Shown: piece by piece, positions 40,739-48,824 of the stretch | Numbering within the stretch: position 1 is the stretch's first letter | Layout: every line of letters starts with the position of its first letter | Assembly (NCBI GenBank): GCA_030652215.1 | Contig: JAUSBC010000057.1 | Span: 1-51,755 of the forward strand | DNA from: Sideroxyarcus sp. | GTDB lineage: Bacteria > Pseudomonadota > Gammaproteobacteria > Burkholderiales > Gallionellaceae | Reading direction: 5' to 3' | DNA: 51,755 nt | Notes under the pieces: generated by a model | Database searches by the model: none | Seen by the model: only the letters and a program-made list of their open reading frames with translations | Told to the model about the DNA's origin: nothing | Translations under genes and position numbers: made by a program

Positions 40739-41992
40739 ATGTCCATCCTGCGTTTCCTCTCGATTCCTCTGATGATCGCGAGTTGCACGCTTGGTCTCGT
40801 GCTCTGGGCATTCCCCGAGGAGGTGTCGACGGGACGAATGCTGGGCATCGTGCTGGGATGGACAGGCTGCGGCCTCCTGCTGGCCGCTCTGTTGCTGATG
40901 CTGAGGGAAACCTGGCTGGCCCGCGGGTTCGACGGGCTGGAACGGATGTACCGATGGCACCACTGGGTCGGCATGGCGGCGTATGTCCTGTTGCTCGCTC
41001 ATCCGCTGGTGCTCGCCGCCGCGGCCTGGCAGGAGTCCCGCCTTGTTGCGTGGCAGACGCTTTCCCCGTTCAGCCAAGGCTGGCCGGTCTGGATGGGATG
41101 GCTGTCGCTGCTGTTCCTGATGCTGGGCCTGGCGGCCACCTTCTCGACGCGCATTCCTTACCGCACGTGGCGTTGGCTCCATATCGGGCTGGGTGTCGCC
41201 GTACTGCTCGGGCTGGCACACCTTATCCTGCTGGGGATCGACGAACCCGTGCTGCCGATTCTGGCGCTGGCTGCGTTGTTGCTGGGATGGCGAGTGATCC
41301 GGGCGGATTTTGGGACTGCGGCGCGTCCCTACGTGGTGCGGTCGGTGCAAAGCGTTGCCGCAGACGTGGTCGAAATATCGCTGGCACCGCTGGGCGACCC
41401 CGTCGCCGTGACAGCGGGGCAGTTCGTTCTGGCGGCCTTTTTCGCCGGCCCAAGGTTCCGGGGCTGCGGCGAGTTTCATCCATTTACCGTCAACGCAGTG
41501 GAAGACGGCGGTCATATCCGGATTGCGGTGAAAGCACTGGGCGATTGCACGCGACACATCCAGTCGATCAAGCCCGGCGTAACGGCGCGCGTCCATGGCG
41601 GATTTGGCGAATTCCTGGCGCATAGGCCGCCGATGCCGCAATTATGGGTCGCTGGCGGGATCGGCATCACCCCCTTCCTGGCAGTCCTCCGCGAAGGCAT
41701 TGTCTCGCAGCCAACCAGACTCCTCTATCTTTATCGGTCCGGGACCGGAGCCGCCTTTGTACAGGAACTGCAAGACCGGGCGGGCGCGGACCCGCGCCTT
41801 TCCCTGCAGGCGATGGAAGTCGACAACGCGCACGCGGATTTTGAAGCACTGCTTCCGGATGCACACGAACTCTCACACCACGAGTGTTATCTGTGCGGGC
41901 CACCGGGCATGATCGCCGCACTGATGCCTGCCCTTCGGCATCGGGGCATCACGCCCCGTCATATCCACTTTGAGAATTTCGGATTTCGATAA
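40739..41992 (+). CDS. Membrane flavocytochrome, ferric-reductase/NADPH-oxidase-like
   Basis: 417 residues: about six membrane helices (1-190) of the ferric reductase-like type, then a ferredoxin-reductase unit (about 200-417). Heme-ligand candidates are His74/75 and His88 in one helix and His148 and His161 in another, the latter 13 residues apart as expected for b-type hemes. The flavin region is GEFHPFTVNAV and the NAD(P)H region is VAGGIGITPFLAVLRE with CGPPGM near the end. It should pass electrons from cytoplasmic NAD(P)H through FAD and hemes across the membrane. Linked by TAATG to the cytochrome b5-like gene, which may be its acceptor. Confidence 0.9.
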   Translation: MSILRFLSIPLMIASCTLGLVLWAFPEEVSTGRMLGIVLGWTGCGLLLAALLLMLRETWLARGFDGLERMYRWHHWVGMAAYVLLLAHPLVLAAAAWQESRLVAWQTLSPFSQGWPVWMGWLSLLFLMLGLAATFSTRIPYRTWRWLHIGLGVAVLLGLAHLILLGIDEPVLPILALAALLLGWRVIRADFGTAARPYVVRSVQSVAADVVEISLAPLGDPVAVTAGQFVLAAFFAGPRFRGCGEFHPFTVNAVEDGGHIRIAVKALGDCTRHIQSIKPGVTARVHGGFGEFLAHRPPMPQLWVAGGIGITPFLAVLREGIVSQPTRLLYLYRSGTGAAFVQELQDRAGADPRLSLQAMEVDNAHADFEALLPDAHELSHHECYLCGPPGMIAALMPALRHRGITPRHIHFENFGFR

Positions 41993-42363
41993 TGCGCCGG
42001 CTCTATTTATCCACCACCGTTGTTTTCTGGCTGTTGGTGGCAGCCTTCTGGATCGGCGGGGGCTGGTTGTCTCCCGCCGGGGAAAGCGCCGCCATTGCGA
42101 CCGAGCGCCTCATCACGGCGAAGGAACTGTCCAAACACACGGAGCCGGGAAACTGTTGGATGGCGATACGGGGGAGTGTCTACGACCTGAGCGCCTACCT
42201 GCCGCAGCATCCCTCGCCGCCCGAAATCGTTACGTCGTGGTGCGGCAAGGAAGCGACGGAGGCTTACGACACCAAGACAAAAGGGCGCCCGCATTCTCCT
42301 TACGCGGATGAATTGTTGGCAAATTACCGGATTGGGATGCTGGCCCCGGCCAAACCACGATGA
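41992..42363 (+). CDS. Membrane-anchored cytochrome b5-like protein
   Basis: 123 residues. An N-terminal hydrophobic helix (about 5-25) anchors a domain with the b5 pattern: ITAKELSKHTEPGNCWMAIRG, VYDLSAYLPQHPSP with His73, and GRPHSPYADELL with His101, the likely axial heme ligands. The helix orientation suggests the domain is periplasmic. Its ATG shares a base with the stop of the flavocytochrome gene (TAATG), so the two proteins probably work as a pair, sending electrons from NAD(P)H outward. The physiological acceptor is unknown. Confidence 0.88.
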   Translation: MRRLYLSTTVVFWLLVAAFWIGGGWLSPAGESAAIATERLITAKELSKHTEPGNCWMAIRGSVYDLSAYLPQHPSPPEIVTSWCGKEATEAYDTKTKGRPHSPYADELLANYRIGMLAPAKPR

Positions 42364-42740
42364 GCGAAGCCACATCTAAAACCCTGGAGTCATTTTGCGA
42401 TGAACGGACTTGGGCCTCAGCCATGTTGACGATCAATCCAGACGCCCGTTCTTCGCCGCCAACGAGCGGGAGGCGACGCCCAATTTCTTCCACTTCTGCA
42501 ACGGTGCACAGCCCCTGCGACAGCAGCGACCGTTTCATCGGCCAGATCGATCCGCCTCTGGCAGCGGAAGGAATTCGTCGAGAGCGGGCGTTACCGCAAG
42601 AAAATGTGTCACGAAATGTTACACCCCTGTGTAAAACGTATTGCATCACTTGTATCGACTTTTTCACCGTGAAATACTCGTTTCCAGACGCACAAAACAC
42701 GTCGGCAATAACAACGATTCGATTACCTTAGGAGAGCATC
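42364..42740. other. Intergenic region with two palindromes upstream of the second ferredoxin and AOR
   Basis: No supported gene; short frames on both strands lack ribosome sites or known domains. Two perfect inverted repeats lie in the last 130 bases, TTACAC-CCCT-GTGTAA (42619-42634) and TTTCAC-C-GTGAAA (42662-42674). A weak sigma-70 candidate TTGTAT-N17-AATACT overlaps the second. These mark a likely regulated promoter for the ferredoxin-AOR transcript. Confidence 0.45.
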
Positions 42741-42932
42741 ATGGCTTACAAAATTGTTCCCAATCTGTGCAACGGCTGCGGCGCCTGCGAAGCGGAATGC
42801 CCAAACAAGGCCATCAGCCACGTGGAAAAAGTTTTTACCATCGACCCCAACAAGTGCCAGGAGTGCCAGGGCACGTACGACAGTCCGATGTGTGCCCAGC
42901 TTTGCAACACCGACGCCTGCGTGCCGGCCTGA
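42741..42932 (+). CDS. 2[4Fe-4S] ferredoxin, copy 2
   Basis: 63 residues, same layout as the ferredoxin at 40007, differing at eight positions that are mostly conservative (for example Arg to Lys, Asp to Glu, Tyr to Phe). Both copies have the leader GAGAGCATC before ATGGCTTACA. It precedes the AOR gene by 75 bases and is its likely electron partner, comparable to the small electron-transfer subunit AorA seen with some bacterial AORs. The second copy gives the AOR and the hydrogenase each their own ferredoxin gene, though the proteins look interchangeable. Confidence 0.94.
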   Translation: MAYKIVPNLCNGCGACEAECPNKAISHVEKVFTIDPNKCQECQGTYDSPMCAQLCNTDACVPA

Positions 42933-43007
42933 CCAGACCGACTCAACGGCTTTTCGCAGCTGCGTTTATCCTCACAGGCGTCCGCTGCAACCAACCAGGA
43001 GAATCTC

Positions 43008-44738
43008 ATGGATAAGATAGTACGCGTCAATATGTCGGACCTCAGCAGTAAAACCGAAGCAGTTCCGGCGGAATGGCTGGGCTTGGGCGGAAGAGCAATG
43101 ACGTCCACCATCGTCGCCAAGGAAGTCCCGCCCACTTGTCACGCGCTCGGCGCAAACAACAAGCTGGTGTTTTCGCCCGGCCTGCTGACCGGCACGGCGG
43201 CCGCCAACTCCGGTCGACTCTCGGCCGGTGCCAAGAGCCCGCTGACCGGCGGCATCAAGGAATGCAACGCAGGCGGTACTGCCGCACGCATGCTGGCCAA
43301 GCTCGGCATCCGGGCGTTGATCGTCGAAGGGCTACCCAAGGGCGACAAGTGGTATAGCGTGCATATTGCCAAAGATGCCGTCACCATCCAGGAAGAAACC
43401 GAACTGGTCGGCAAGGGCAACTACGAGCTGGTGAACAAGGTTCAGACCCGCTACGGCAAGCCGGTCGCTGTCGTCTCCGTAGGACCCGCCGGCGAAATGA
43501 AAATGCTCTCCGCCAACATTTCCGTGGCCGATCCCGAGTCCCACATTCGCAGCCTCGGCCGCGGCGGTCTCGGCGCGGTGATGGGTTCGAAGAAGATCAA
43601 GTTCATATCCATCGACGAAACCGGTGTACCGCCGGTGATGCCCAAGGATGCCGCCAAATTCAAGGAAGCATCGCGCATCTTCGCCAAGACTTTGCTCGAC
43701 CACCCGGTCAGCGGCCAGGGCCTGCCCACCTACGGCACCGACGTGCTGGTGAATATCCTCAACGAAGCCGGCGGCCTGCCGACGCGCAACTTCACCAGCG
43801 GTCAGTATGAAGCGCACGACAAGATTTCCGGCGAGACCATGCACGACACCATCACCAAGCGCGGCGGTGTTCCGACCCACGCCTGCCATCCCGGCTGCCA
43901 GATCCAGTGTTCACAGATCTACAACGACAAGGACGGCAAGTACCTCACCTCGGGTTTTGAGTATGAAACCATATGGGGGCTGGGCGCCAACTGCTGCATT
44001 GATGATCTTGACGACATCGCCATGGCCGACCACATCATGGACGACATCGGCGTCGACAGTATCGAAACGGCCGTGATGTTCGGCGTTGCAATGGAAGCCG
44101 GCGTGCTGCCCTTCGGCGACGGCAAGGGCGTGGTGCGCATGTTGCGCGACGAGATCGGCAAGGGCACAGCGCTGGGCCGCGTGCTTGGCGGCGGTGCAGG
44201 TCAGCTTGGCCGTATCTACGGCATGACCCGTGTACCGGTGGTCAAGAACCAGGGCATTCCCGCCTACGACCCGCGTGCGGTTAAAGGTATCGGCGTCACC
44301 TATGCGATGGGCACGATGGGTGCCGACCACACTTCGGGTTACGCGGTAGCCACCAACATTCTCAGCGTCGGCGGCCATGTGGATCCCCTGTCCAAGGTTG
44401 GTCAGATCGAACTCGCCCGTAACCTGCAGATTGCCACGGCGGCCATCGATTCGACCGGCATGTGTCTGTTCATCGCCTTCCCGGCCCTGGATATTCCCGA
44501 ATGCCTCTCCTCGCTGATCGACATGATCAACGCCCAGTTCGGTATCCACCTGACCGGCGACGACGTGACGGCACTGGGCAAATCGGTACTGAAGATCGAA
44601 CACCAGTTCAACCTGGATGCCGGCCTGACCAAGGAAGACGACCGTCTTCCGGAGTTCTTCAGCAAAGAGGCGCTGCCGCCGCACAATGTAGTCTGGGACT
44701 TCACTCCGGCAGAACTCGATTCGTTCTGGAACTTCTGA
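43008..44738 (+). CDS. aor: Aldehyde:ferredoxin oxidoreductase (tungstopterin enzyme)
   Basis: 576 residues in the AOR family. The N-terminal domain has LGGRAMTSTIVAKEVPP, the pterin-binding region SPGLLTGTAAANSGRLS and KSPLTGGIKECNAGG. The [4Fe-4S] ligands are Cys293, Cys297 and Cys301 (THACHPGCQIQCSQ, spacing 3 and 3) with a fourth Cys in STGMCLFIAFP. AORs use a tungsten bis-pterin cofactor to interconvert aldehydes and carboxylic acids with ferredoxin; some bacterial members also use H2 as donor. Directly followed by moaD-, tup- and moeA-type genes, so tungsten, rather than molybdenum, is the likely metal. The substrate is unknown. Good ribosome site (AGGAGAATCTC). Confidence 0.93.
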   Translation: MDKIVRVNMSDLSSKTEAVPAEWLGLGGRAMTSTIVAKEVPPTCHALGANNKLVFSPGLLTGTAAANSGRLSAGAKSPLTGGIKECNAGGTAARMLAKLGIRALIVEGLPKGDKWYSVHIAKDAVTIQEETELVGKGNYELVNKVQTRYGKPVAVVSVGPAGEMKMLSANISVADPESHIRSLGRGGLGAVMGSKKIKFISIDETGVPPVMPKDAAKFKEASRIFAKTLLDHPVSGQGLPTYGTDVLVNILNEAGGLPTRNFTSGQYEAHDKISGETMHDTITKRGGVPTHACHPGCQIQCSQIYNDKDGKYLTSGFEYETIWGLGANCCIDDLDDIAMADHIMDDIGVDSIETAVMFGVAMEAGVLPFGDGKGVVRMLRDEIGKGTALGRVLGGGAGQLGRIYGMTRVPVVKNQGIPAYDPRAVKGIGVTYAMGTMGADHTSGYAVATNILSVGGHVDPLSKVGQIELARNLQIATAAIDSTGMCLFIAFPALDIPECLSSLIDMINAQFGIHLTGDDVTALGKSVLKIEHQFNLDAGLTKEDDRLPEFFSKEALPPHNVVWDFTPAELDSFWNF

Positions 44739-44777
44739 TGCTTTTAACCCCGGTGCCCGCAAAGGCACCCTTCCCTT

Positions 44778-44816
44778 CCCCGGCGCAGGCTTTTACAGCC
44801 CCGCGCCGGGGTTTTT
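44778..44816 (+). terminator. Intrinsic terminator after the AOR gene
   Basis: Nine-base stem CCCCGGCGC / GCGCCGGGG with a 16-base loop and a run of five T. It lies 40 bases after the AOR stop and before the MoaD-like gene, so AOR with ferredoxin may form its own transcript with partial read-through to moaD. Confidence 0.8.
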
Positions 44817-44849
44817 CATTAATATGGCCGCAGCTAAGGATGGTCCGGC

Positions 44850-45101
44850 ATGAAAATAAAACTTAGACTCTACGCCACGCTGCAGAAATATTTGCCGCCG
44901 GGAACCGTCAATAGCGAAACAACTCTCGAGTTGCCCGAAGCGGCCACCATCCCGGACGCACTCGGCGTACTGGCCGTTCCCATGACGCTGCCGCACATCA
45001 TATTTATCAACGGGCGCCATGTATTGCGCCCCGAATTTTCCACGCGTCAACTTCAGGACGGCGACATCCTCGGCGTCTTTCCTGCCATCGGCGGCGGTTA
45101 A
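44850..45101 (+). CDS. MoaD/ThiS-family sulfur carrier protein
   Basis: 83 residues with the beta-grasp pattern MKIKLRLYATLQKYLP and IIFINGRHVLR, and the C-terminal PAIGGG, ending in the Gly-Gly needed for activation by a MoeB-like enzyme. MoaD-type proteins deliver sulfur to the pterin cofactor. Its position behind AOR and before the tungstate importer suggests a dedicated MoaD for the tungsten cofactor of this enzyme. AAGGA lies upstream of the start. The remaining cofactor genes (moaA, C, E, moeB) are not in the window. Confidence 0.88.
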   Translation: MKIKLRLYATLQKYLPPGTVNSETTLELPEAATIPDALGVLAVPMTLPHIIFINGRHVLRPEFSTRQLQDGDILGVFPAIGGG

Positions 45102-45118
45102 AACTAGAAAGCCTGTTC

Positions 45119-45250
45119 GTCCACGAAAAACACGAAAGGCACGAAAGACAACAATGAATTGCATTCATTTGGCGATTCACCCATTGGGTTAGATTTCATG
45201 AAAAGAAATATCTTTGGATTTGTTCGTGTTATTTCGTGTATTTCGTGGAC
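45119..45250. mobile_element. MITE-like element with CACGAAA terminal inverted repeats
   Basis: Terminal arms GTCCACGAAAAACACGAAA (45119-45137) and TTTCGTGTATTTCGTGGAC (45232-45250) are inverted repeats with one mismatch; longer imperfect pairing continues inward. The 130-base element has no gene and is more AT-rich than its flanks. Arms built from repeated CACGAAA are common in intergenic repeats of other proteobacteria. It lies between the MoaD-like gene and tupB. Confidence 0.65.
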
Positions 45251-45322
45251 AACTGCTTTTTCTGGGTTAAACCATTCCCATATGTTGCCTTCCATAACTT
45301 GAATTTACGCTAGTATCTTTGC

Positions 45323-46018
45323 ATGCTGAACACACTGCTCGAAGCCCTTTCTCTGGTGTCTCACCTGGATAATCAGGTGGTCGCCATCGTCTGGCTTTCG
45401 TTCAAAGTCGCCCTCGCCACGGTCACTCTGGCAACACTCATCGGCTTGCCGCTCGGCGCGCTGGTGGCCGTCGCGTCGTTCCCCGGCCGCGGTGCGGTTA
45501 CGGTGTTCCTGAATGCGATGATGGGCTTACCCTCGGTCGTGGTGGGCGTTATCGTCTACCTCTTTCTTTCTCGCTCGGGTCCGTTCGGCGACATGGGTCT
45601 GCTCTATTCGCCGACGGCCATGGTGATGGCGCAGACGGTGCTCGTGGTGCCGCTGATTGCGGCACTGACGCGGCAAATCGTGGAGGATGCCTGGCGTGTG
45701 TATGCCACCGAATTCCGCTCCATGCACTTCACGTTGCGCCACAGCGTCGTCGCCCTGCTTTACGACTGCCGCTACTCGCTGGTGGTCGCGGTTCTCGCAG
45801 GCACGGGGCGCTCGTTGTCGGAAGTCGGTGCGGTGATGATCGTCGGCGGCAACATCGAGGGGTATACCCGCGTCATGACCACGGCCATCGCACTGGAAAC
45901 CGCCAAAGGCGATTTGCCACTGTCGCTGGCACTGGGCATGGTGCTGCTGACGGTCGTTCTGCTGCTCAATACCGGCGCCTATCATTTGCGCCTGTGGGCG
46001 ATGAGGAAGTACGGCTGA
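45323..46018 (+). CDS. tupB: Tungstate ABC transporter, permease TupB
   Basis: 231 residues, about five to six membrane helices. The TupB signature is clear: LAGTGRSLSEVGAVMIVGGN and YTRVMTTAIALETAKGDLPL (EAA loop that contacts the ATPase). It moves tungstate across the inner membrane from TupA to the cytoplasm. The ATG has only a weak ribosome site, so the start could be slightly different. Its TGA overlaps the tupC start (TGATG). Gene order here is B-C-A rather than the common A-B-C. Confidence 0.93.
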   Translation: MLNTLLEALSLVSHLDNQVVAIVWLSFKVALATVTLATLIGLPLGALVAVASFPGRGAVTVFLNAMMGLPSVVVGVIVYLFLSRSGPFGDMGLLYSPTAMVMAQTVLVVPLIAALTRQIVEDAWRVYATEFRSMHFTLRHSVVALLYDCRYSLVVAVLAGTGRSLSEVGAVMIVGGNIEGYTRVMTTAIALETAKGDLPLSLALGMVLLTVVLLLNTGAYHLRLWAMRKYG

Positions 46019-46737
46019 TGTTTCCGATATCCCTTTCCAACATCCGCTTCACACCCGACGGCCGCACGGTGCTTACCGGGGTCGATCTGGATATCGACGT
46101 CGACGGCATCACCGTGATCATCGGCCCTAACGGTGCCGGCAAGACCGTTCTGTTGCGCATCATGGCGGGTCTGCAAACGCCCCATGACGGCGCCATCAGT
46201 TGGAACGGCGACAAGACCCCCGCCCCCGGCATCGCCATGGTTTTTCAGCATCCGGTGTTGCTGCGCAGTTCGGTATTCCATAACGCCGGGCTGGGCCTCA
46301 AGCCGTTCGGCCTGTCACGCGCGGAAGCGAAGCGGCGCACCATGCAGACACTGGAACGCGTCGGTCTTGCCCACAGAGCCGAGGACAGCGCGCGGCTGCT
46401 GTCGGGCGGCGAACGCCAGCGTCTGGCGCTGGCGCGCGCCTGGGCAATGCGCCCGAAGCTGTTGCTGCTGGACGAACCGACTGCCGCACTCGACCCTTCT
46501 GCCACCGACGTTGTCGAAGGTCTTGTGCGCGAGATTCGCACCGACGGCACGCGCATCGTCATGACCACGCACAACCTGGGCCAGGCCATGCGTATTTCGG
46601 ACGACATTGTTTTTCTAGCCAACGGCCGCGTAATCGAACGCGCGCCGACTTCCCGATTTTTTGCAAGACCGCAGTCCACCGAAGCCAAACTTTTTATACA
46701 AGGAGAACTACCATGGCGAATTTCTTTCGACAACTGA
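46018..46737 (+). CDS. tupC: Tungstate ABC transporter, ATPase TupC
   Basis: The ATG at 46018 overlaps the tupB stop; 239 residues. The ATPase motifs are GPNGAGKTVLLRIM (Walker A), FQHPVLLRSSVF (Q-loop), LLSGGERQRLALARAW (signature), LLLLDEPTAALDPS (Walker B) and MTTHNLG (H-loop). It powers tungstate uptake. The 3' end overlaps tupA by 25 bases, and the tupA ribosome site lies inside this gene. No C-terminal molybdate-sensing domain (as in ModC) is present, so feedback control is not evident in the protein. Confidence 0.93.
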   Translation: MFPISLSNIRFTPDGRTVLTGVDLDIDVDGITVIIGPNGAGKTVLLRIMAGLQTPHDGAISWNGDKTPAPGIAMVFQHPVLLRSSVFHNAGLGLKPFGLSRAEAKRRTMQTLERVGLAHRAEDSARLLSGGERQRLALARAWAMRPKLLLLDEPTAALDPSATDVVEGLVREIRTDGTRIVMTTHNLGQAMRISDDIVFLANGRVIERAPTSRFFARPQSTEAKLFIQGELPWRISFDN

Positions 46738-47525
46738 CTATTTTCCTCTGTGTGATGCTGATGGCTGGCATCGCCCGTGCCGACGAGTCCATCGTCGTTT
46801 CCTCGACCACATCGACGGAACAATCCGGCCTGTTCGGTCATATCCTGCCGATCTTCGAAGCCAAGACCGGCATCAAGGTCAAGGTGGTGGCACTGGGCAC
46901 CGGCCAGGCGCTGGACACCGCCCGCCGCGGCGATGCCGACGTGGTGTTTGTGCACGACCGACCGGCCGAGGACAAGTTCGTGGCCGAAGGCTGGGGCGTG
47001 GAACGCCGCGACGTCATGTACAACGATTTTGTGATCGTCGGTCCGAAGACGGATGCATCCAAGGTCAAAGGTACGCCCGATGTAGTCGAGGGCTTCCGCC
47101 GCATCGCGGCCGGTAGCGCACCGTTCATTTCGCGCGGCGACAAGAGCGGCACCAACGCTGCCGAGTTGCGCTTCTGGAAAGAGGCCAATATCGACCCGAA
47201 AGCCTGGGCAGGCTACAAGGAAGCGGGTGCAGGCATGGGCCCCACGCTCAATATGGCTGCGGCCATGAGCGGCTACACGCTGGCGGATCGCGGCACCTGG
47301 CTGTCTTTCAAGAACCGTCAGGACCTGGAGATCGTGCTGGCCGGAGATAAACGGTTGTTTAACCCCTACGGCGTCATGCTCGTGAATCCCGCCAAATACC
47401 CCCACGTCAAGAAGGAAGCCGGGATGAAATTCATCGACTGGATCACCTCACGCGAAGGCCAGGAATCGATTGCTGCTTACAAGATCAACGGCGAGCAGCT
47501 GTTTTTCCCAAGCGCGAAGAACTGA
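46713..47525 (+). CDS. tupA: Tungstate-binding protein TupA
   Basis: 270 residues with a signal peptide (about 1-23, ending GIARA) and strong ribosome site (AAGGAGAACTACC). The oxyanion-binding TTST motif appears near the start of the mature protein (VVSSTTSTEQSG), and a second binding loop is FISRGDKSGTNAAE, both typical of TupA/WtpA-like proteins and distinct from ModA. It captures tungstate in the periplasm and hands it to TupB. Selectivity for tungstate over molybdate is inferred from family resemblance. Confidence 0.94.
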   Translation: MANFFRQLTIFLCVMLMAGIARADESIVVSSTTSTEQSGLFGHILPIFEAKTGIKVKVVALGTGQALDTARRGDADVVFVHDRPAEDKFVAEGWGVERRDVMYNDFVIVGPKTDASKVKGTPDVVEGFRRIAAGSAPFISRGDKSGTNAAELRFWKEANIDPKAWAGYKEAGAGMGPTLNMAAAMSGYTLADRGTWLSFKNRQDLEIVLAGDKRLFNPYGVMLVNPAKYPHVKKEAGMKFIDWITSREGQESIAAYKINGEQLFFPSAKN

Positions 47526-47597
47526 ATTTAGGCTATTTCAGACCCTGTCGAATCGTCGCATAATGAACCACCAAACGATCACAACCGGCCACATCCT

Positions 47598-48824
47598 ATG
47601 CCCAGAAAAAACACCTTGAACGTTGCCGAAGCGCGCCAGTCGATGCTTGATGTTCTCACTCCGGTAACGGGGTGGGAAGCACTGCCGATACGCCGTGCCT
47701 TGGACCGCATTCTCTACCGCGACATCACCGCCCCTTTCGACGTGCCTGCCCATGACAATTCGGCCATGGACGGCTACGCAGTCAGAATCGGCGACTTGTC
47801 TGCCACGGCCGAGACCCGGTTGAACATCGTGGGCACGGCGTATGCAGGCAATGCTTTTTCCGGCATGGTCGGTAGCGGTCAGGCGGTGCGCATCATGACG
47901 GGGGCCATGCTGCCGCGCGGTGCCGACACCATTGTCGTGCAGGAAGTCGCGCGCGTCGAAGGCGATGCGGTCATCGTGCCGTCGGGCCAGCAGGCCGGGC
48001 AAAACGTACGCCGTGCCGGCGAAGACCTGGCGCGCGGCAAGCCGGCGCTGCTGGCGGGCAAACGCCTGGGGCCGTCCGAGATCGGCTTGCTGGCTTCGCT
48101 CGGCATTGGCGAAGTGACTGTGTGCCGCCGCCTGCGCGTGGCGTTCTTTTCCACCGGCGACGAAGTTGCCTCCATCGGTCGCCCCCTGGCGCCGGGCGAA
48201 ATCTACGACAGCAACCGCTACACCCTTTACGGCGCGCTCACGCGACTGGGCGTCGATCTGATCGACATGGGCGTGGTGCGCGACGATCCCGCCGCGCTGG
48301 AACAGGCGCTCAAGGATGCCTCGGCACAGGCGGACGTGATTCTCACCAGCGGCGGCGTCTCGGTCGGCGATGCCGATTACGTGCGCGAACTCACCTCGCG
48401 TCTGGGCGCCATCGAATTCTGGAAACTCAACATCAAGCCCGGCCGCCCGATGGCCTTCGGCCGCATCGGCGATGCCTGGCTGTTCGGCCTCCCCGGCAAT
48501 CCGGTGGCGGTGATGGTGACCTTCTATCAGGTCGTACTCGATGCGCTGTGCACACTGATGGGCTGCTCCCCGCTGCCGGAGCGTCCGCTGTTCAAGGTAC
48601 CGTGCGTCTCGGCCGTTGCAAAAACCCAGGCCCGTCGCGAATTCCAACGCGGCGTTCTGTTCACCGACAACGGCATCTGGAAAGTCCGGCTCGACAGCAA
48701 TCAGGGGTCGGGCATCCTGAGTTCGATGTCCAGTGCCAACTGCTTTGTTGTGCTGCCGGAAACCAGCGGCGACATCAAGCCCGGCGACATGGTCGACGTG
48801 CAGCCGTTCGATGCACTGATCTGA
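47598..48824 (+). CDS. moeA: Molybdopterin molybdenumtransferase MoeA
   Basis: 408 residues with all MoeA regions: PAHDNSAMDGYAV, GEDLARGKPALLAGKRLG, FFSTGDEVASIGRPLAPGEI, LTSGGVSVGDADYV and FGLPGNPVAVMVTFYQ. MoeA inserts the metal into adenylylated molybdopterin. Being next to tungstate uptake and AOR genes, it may be a tungsten-handling MoeA; sequence alone does not tell metal preference. Starts 72 bases after tupA and overlaps the next gene by TGATG. Confidence 0.94.
   Translation: MPRKNTLNVAEARQSMLDVLTPVTGWEALPIRRALDRILYRDITAPFDVPAHDNSAMDGYAVRIGDLSATAETRLNIVGTAYAGNAFSGMVGSGQAVRIMTGAMLPRGADTIVVQEVARVEGDAVIVPSGQQAGQNVRRAGEDLARGKPALLAGKRLGPSEIGLLASLGIGEVTVCRRLRVAFFSTGDEVASIGRPLAPGEIYDSNRYTLYGALTRLGVDLIDMGVVRDDPAALEQALKDASAQADVILTSGGVSVGDADYVRELTSRLGAIEFWKLNIKPGRPMAFGRIGDAWLFGLPGNPVAVMVTFYQVVLDALCTLMGCSPLPERPLFKVPCVSAVAKTQARREFQRGVLFTDNGIWKVRLDSNQGSGILSSMSSANCFVVLPETSGDIKPGDMVDVQPFDALI

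Noticed and set aside
42360..42731. Plus-strand frame starting in an ATGA overlap with the b5-like gene
   Set aside because: The overlap looks tempting, but the translation is Ser/Thr/Arg-rich with no fold, and a minus-strand frame over the same DNA is equally unconvincing.
45104..45295. Small minus-strand frame ending FVPFVFFVDEQAF
   Set aside because: It is a translation of the CACGAAA inverted repeat, a common artefact of this repeat type.
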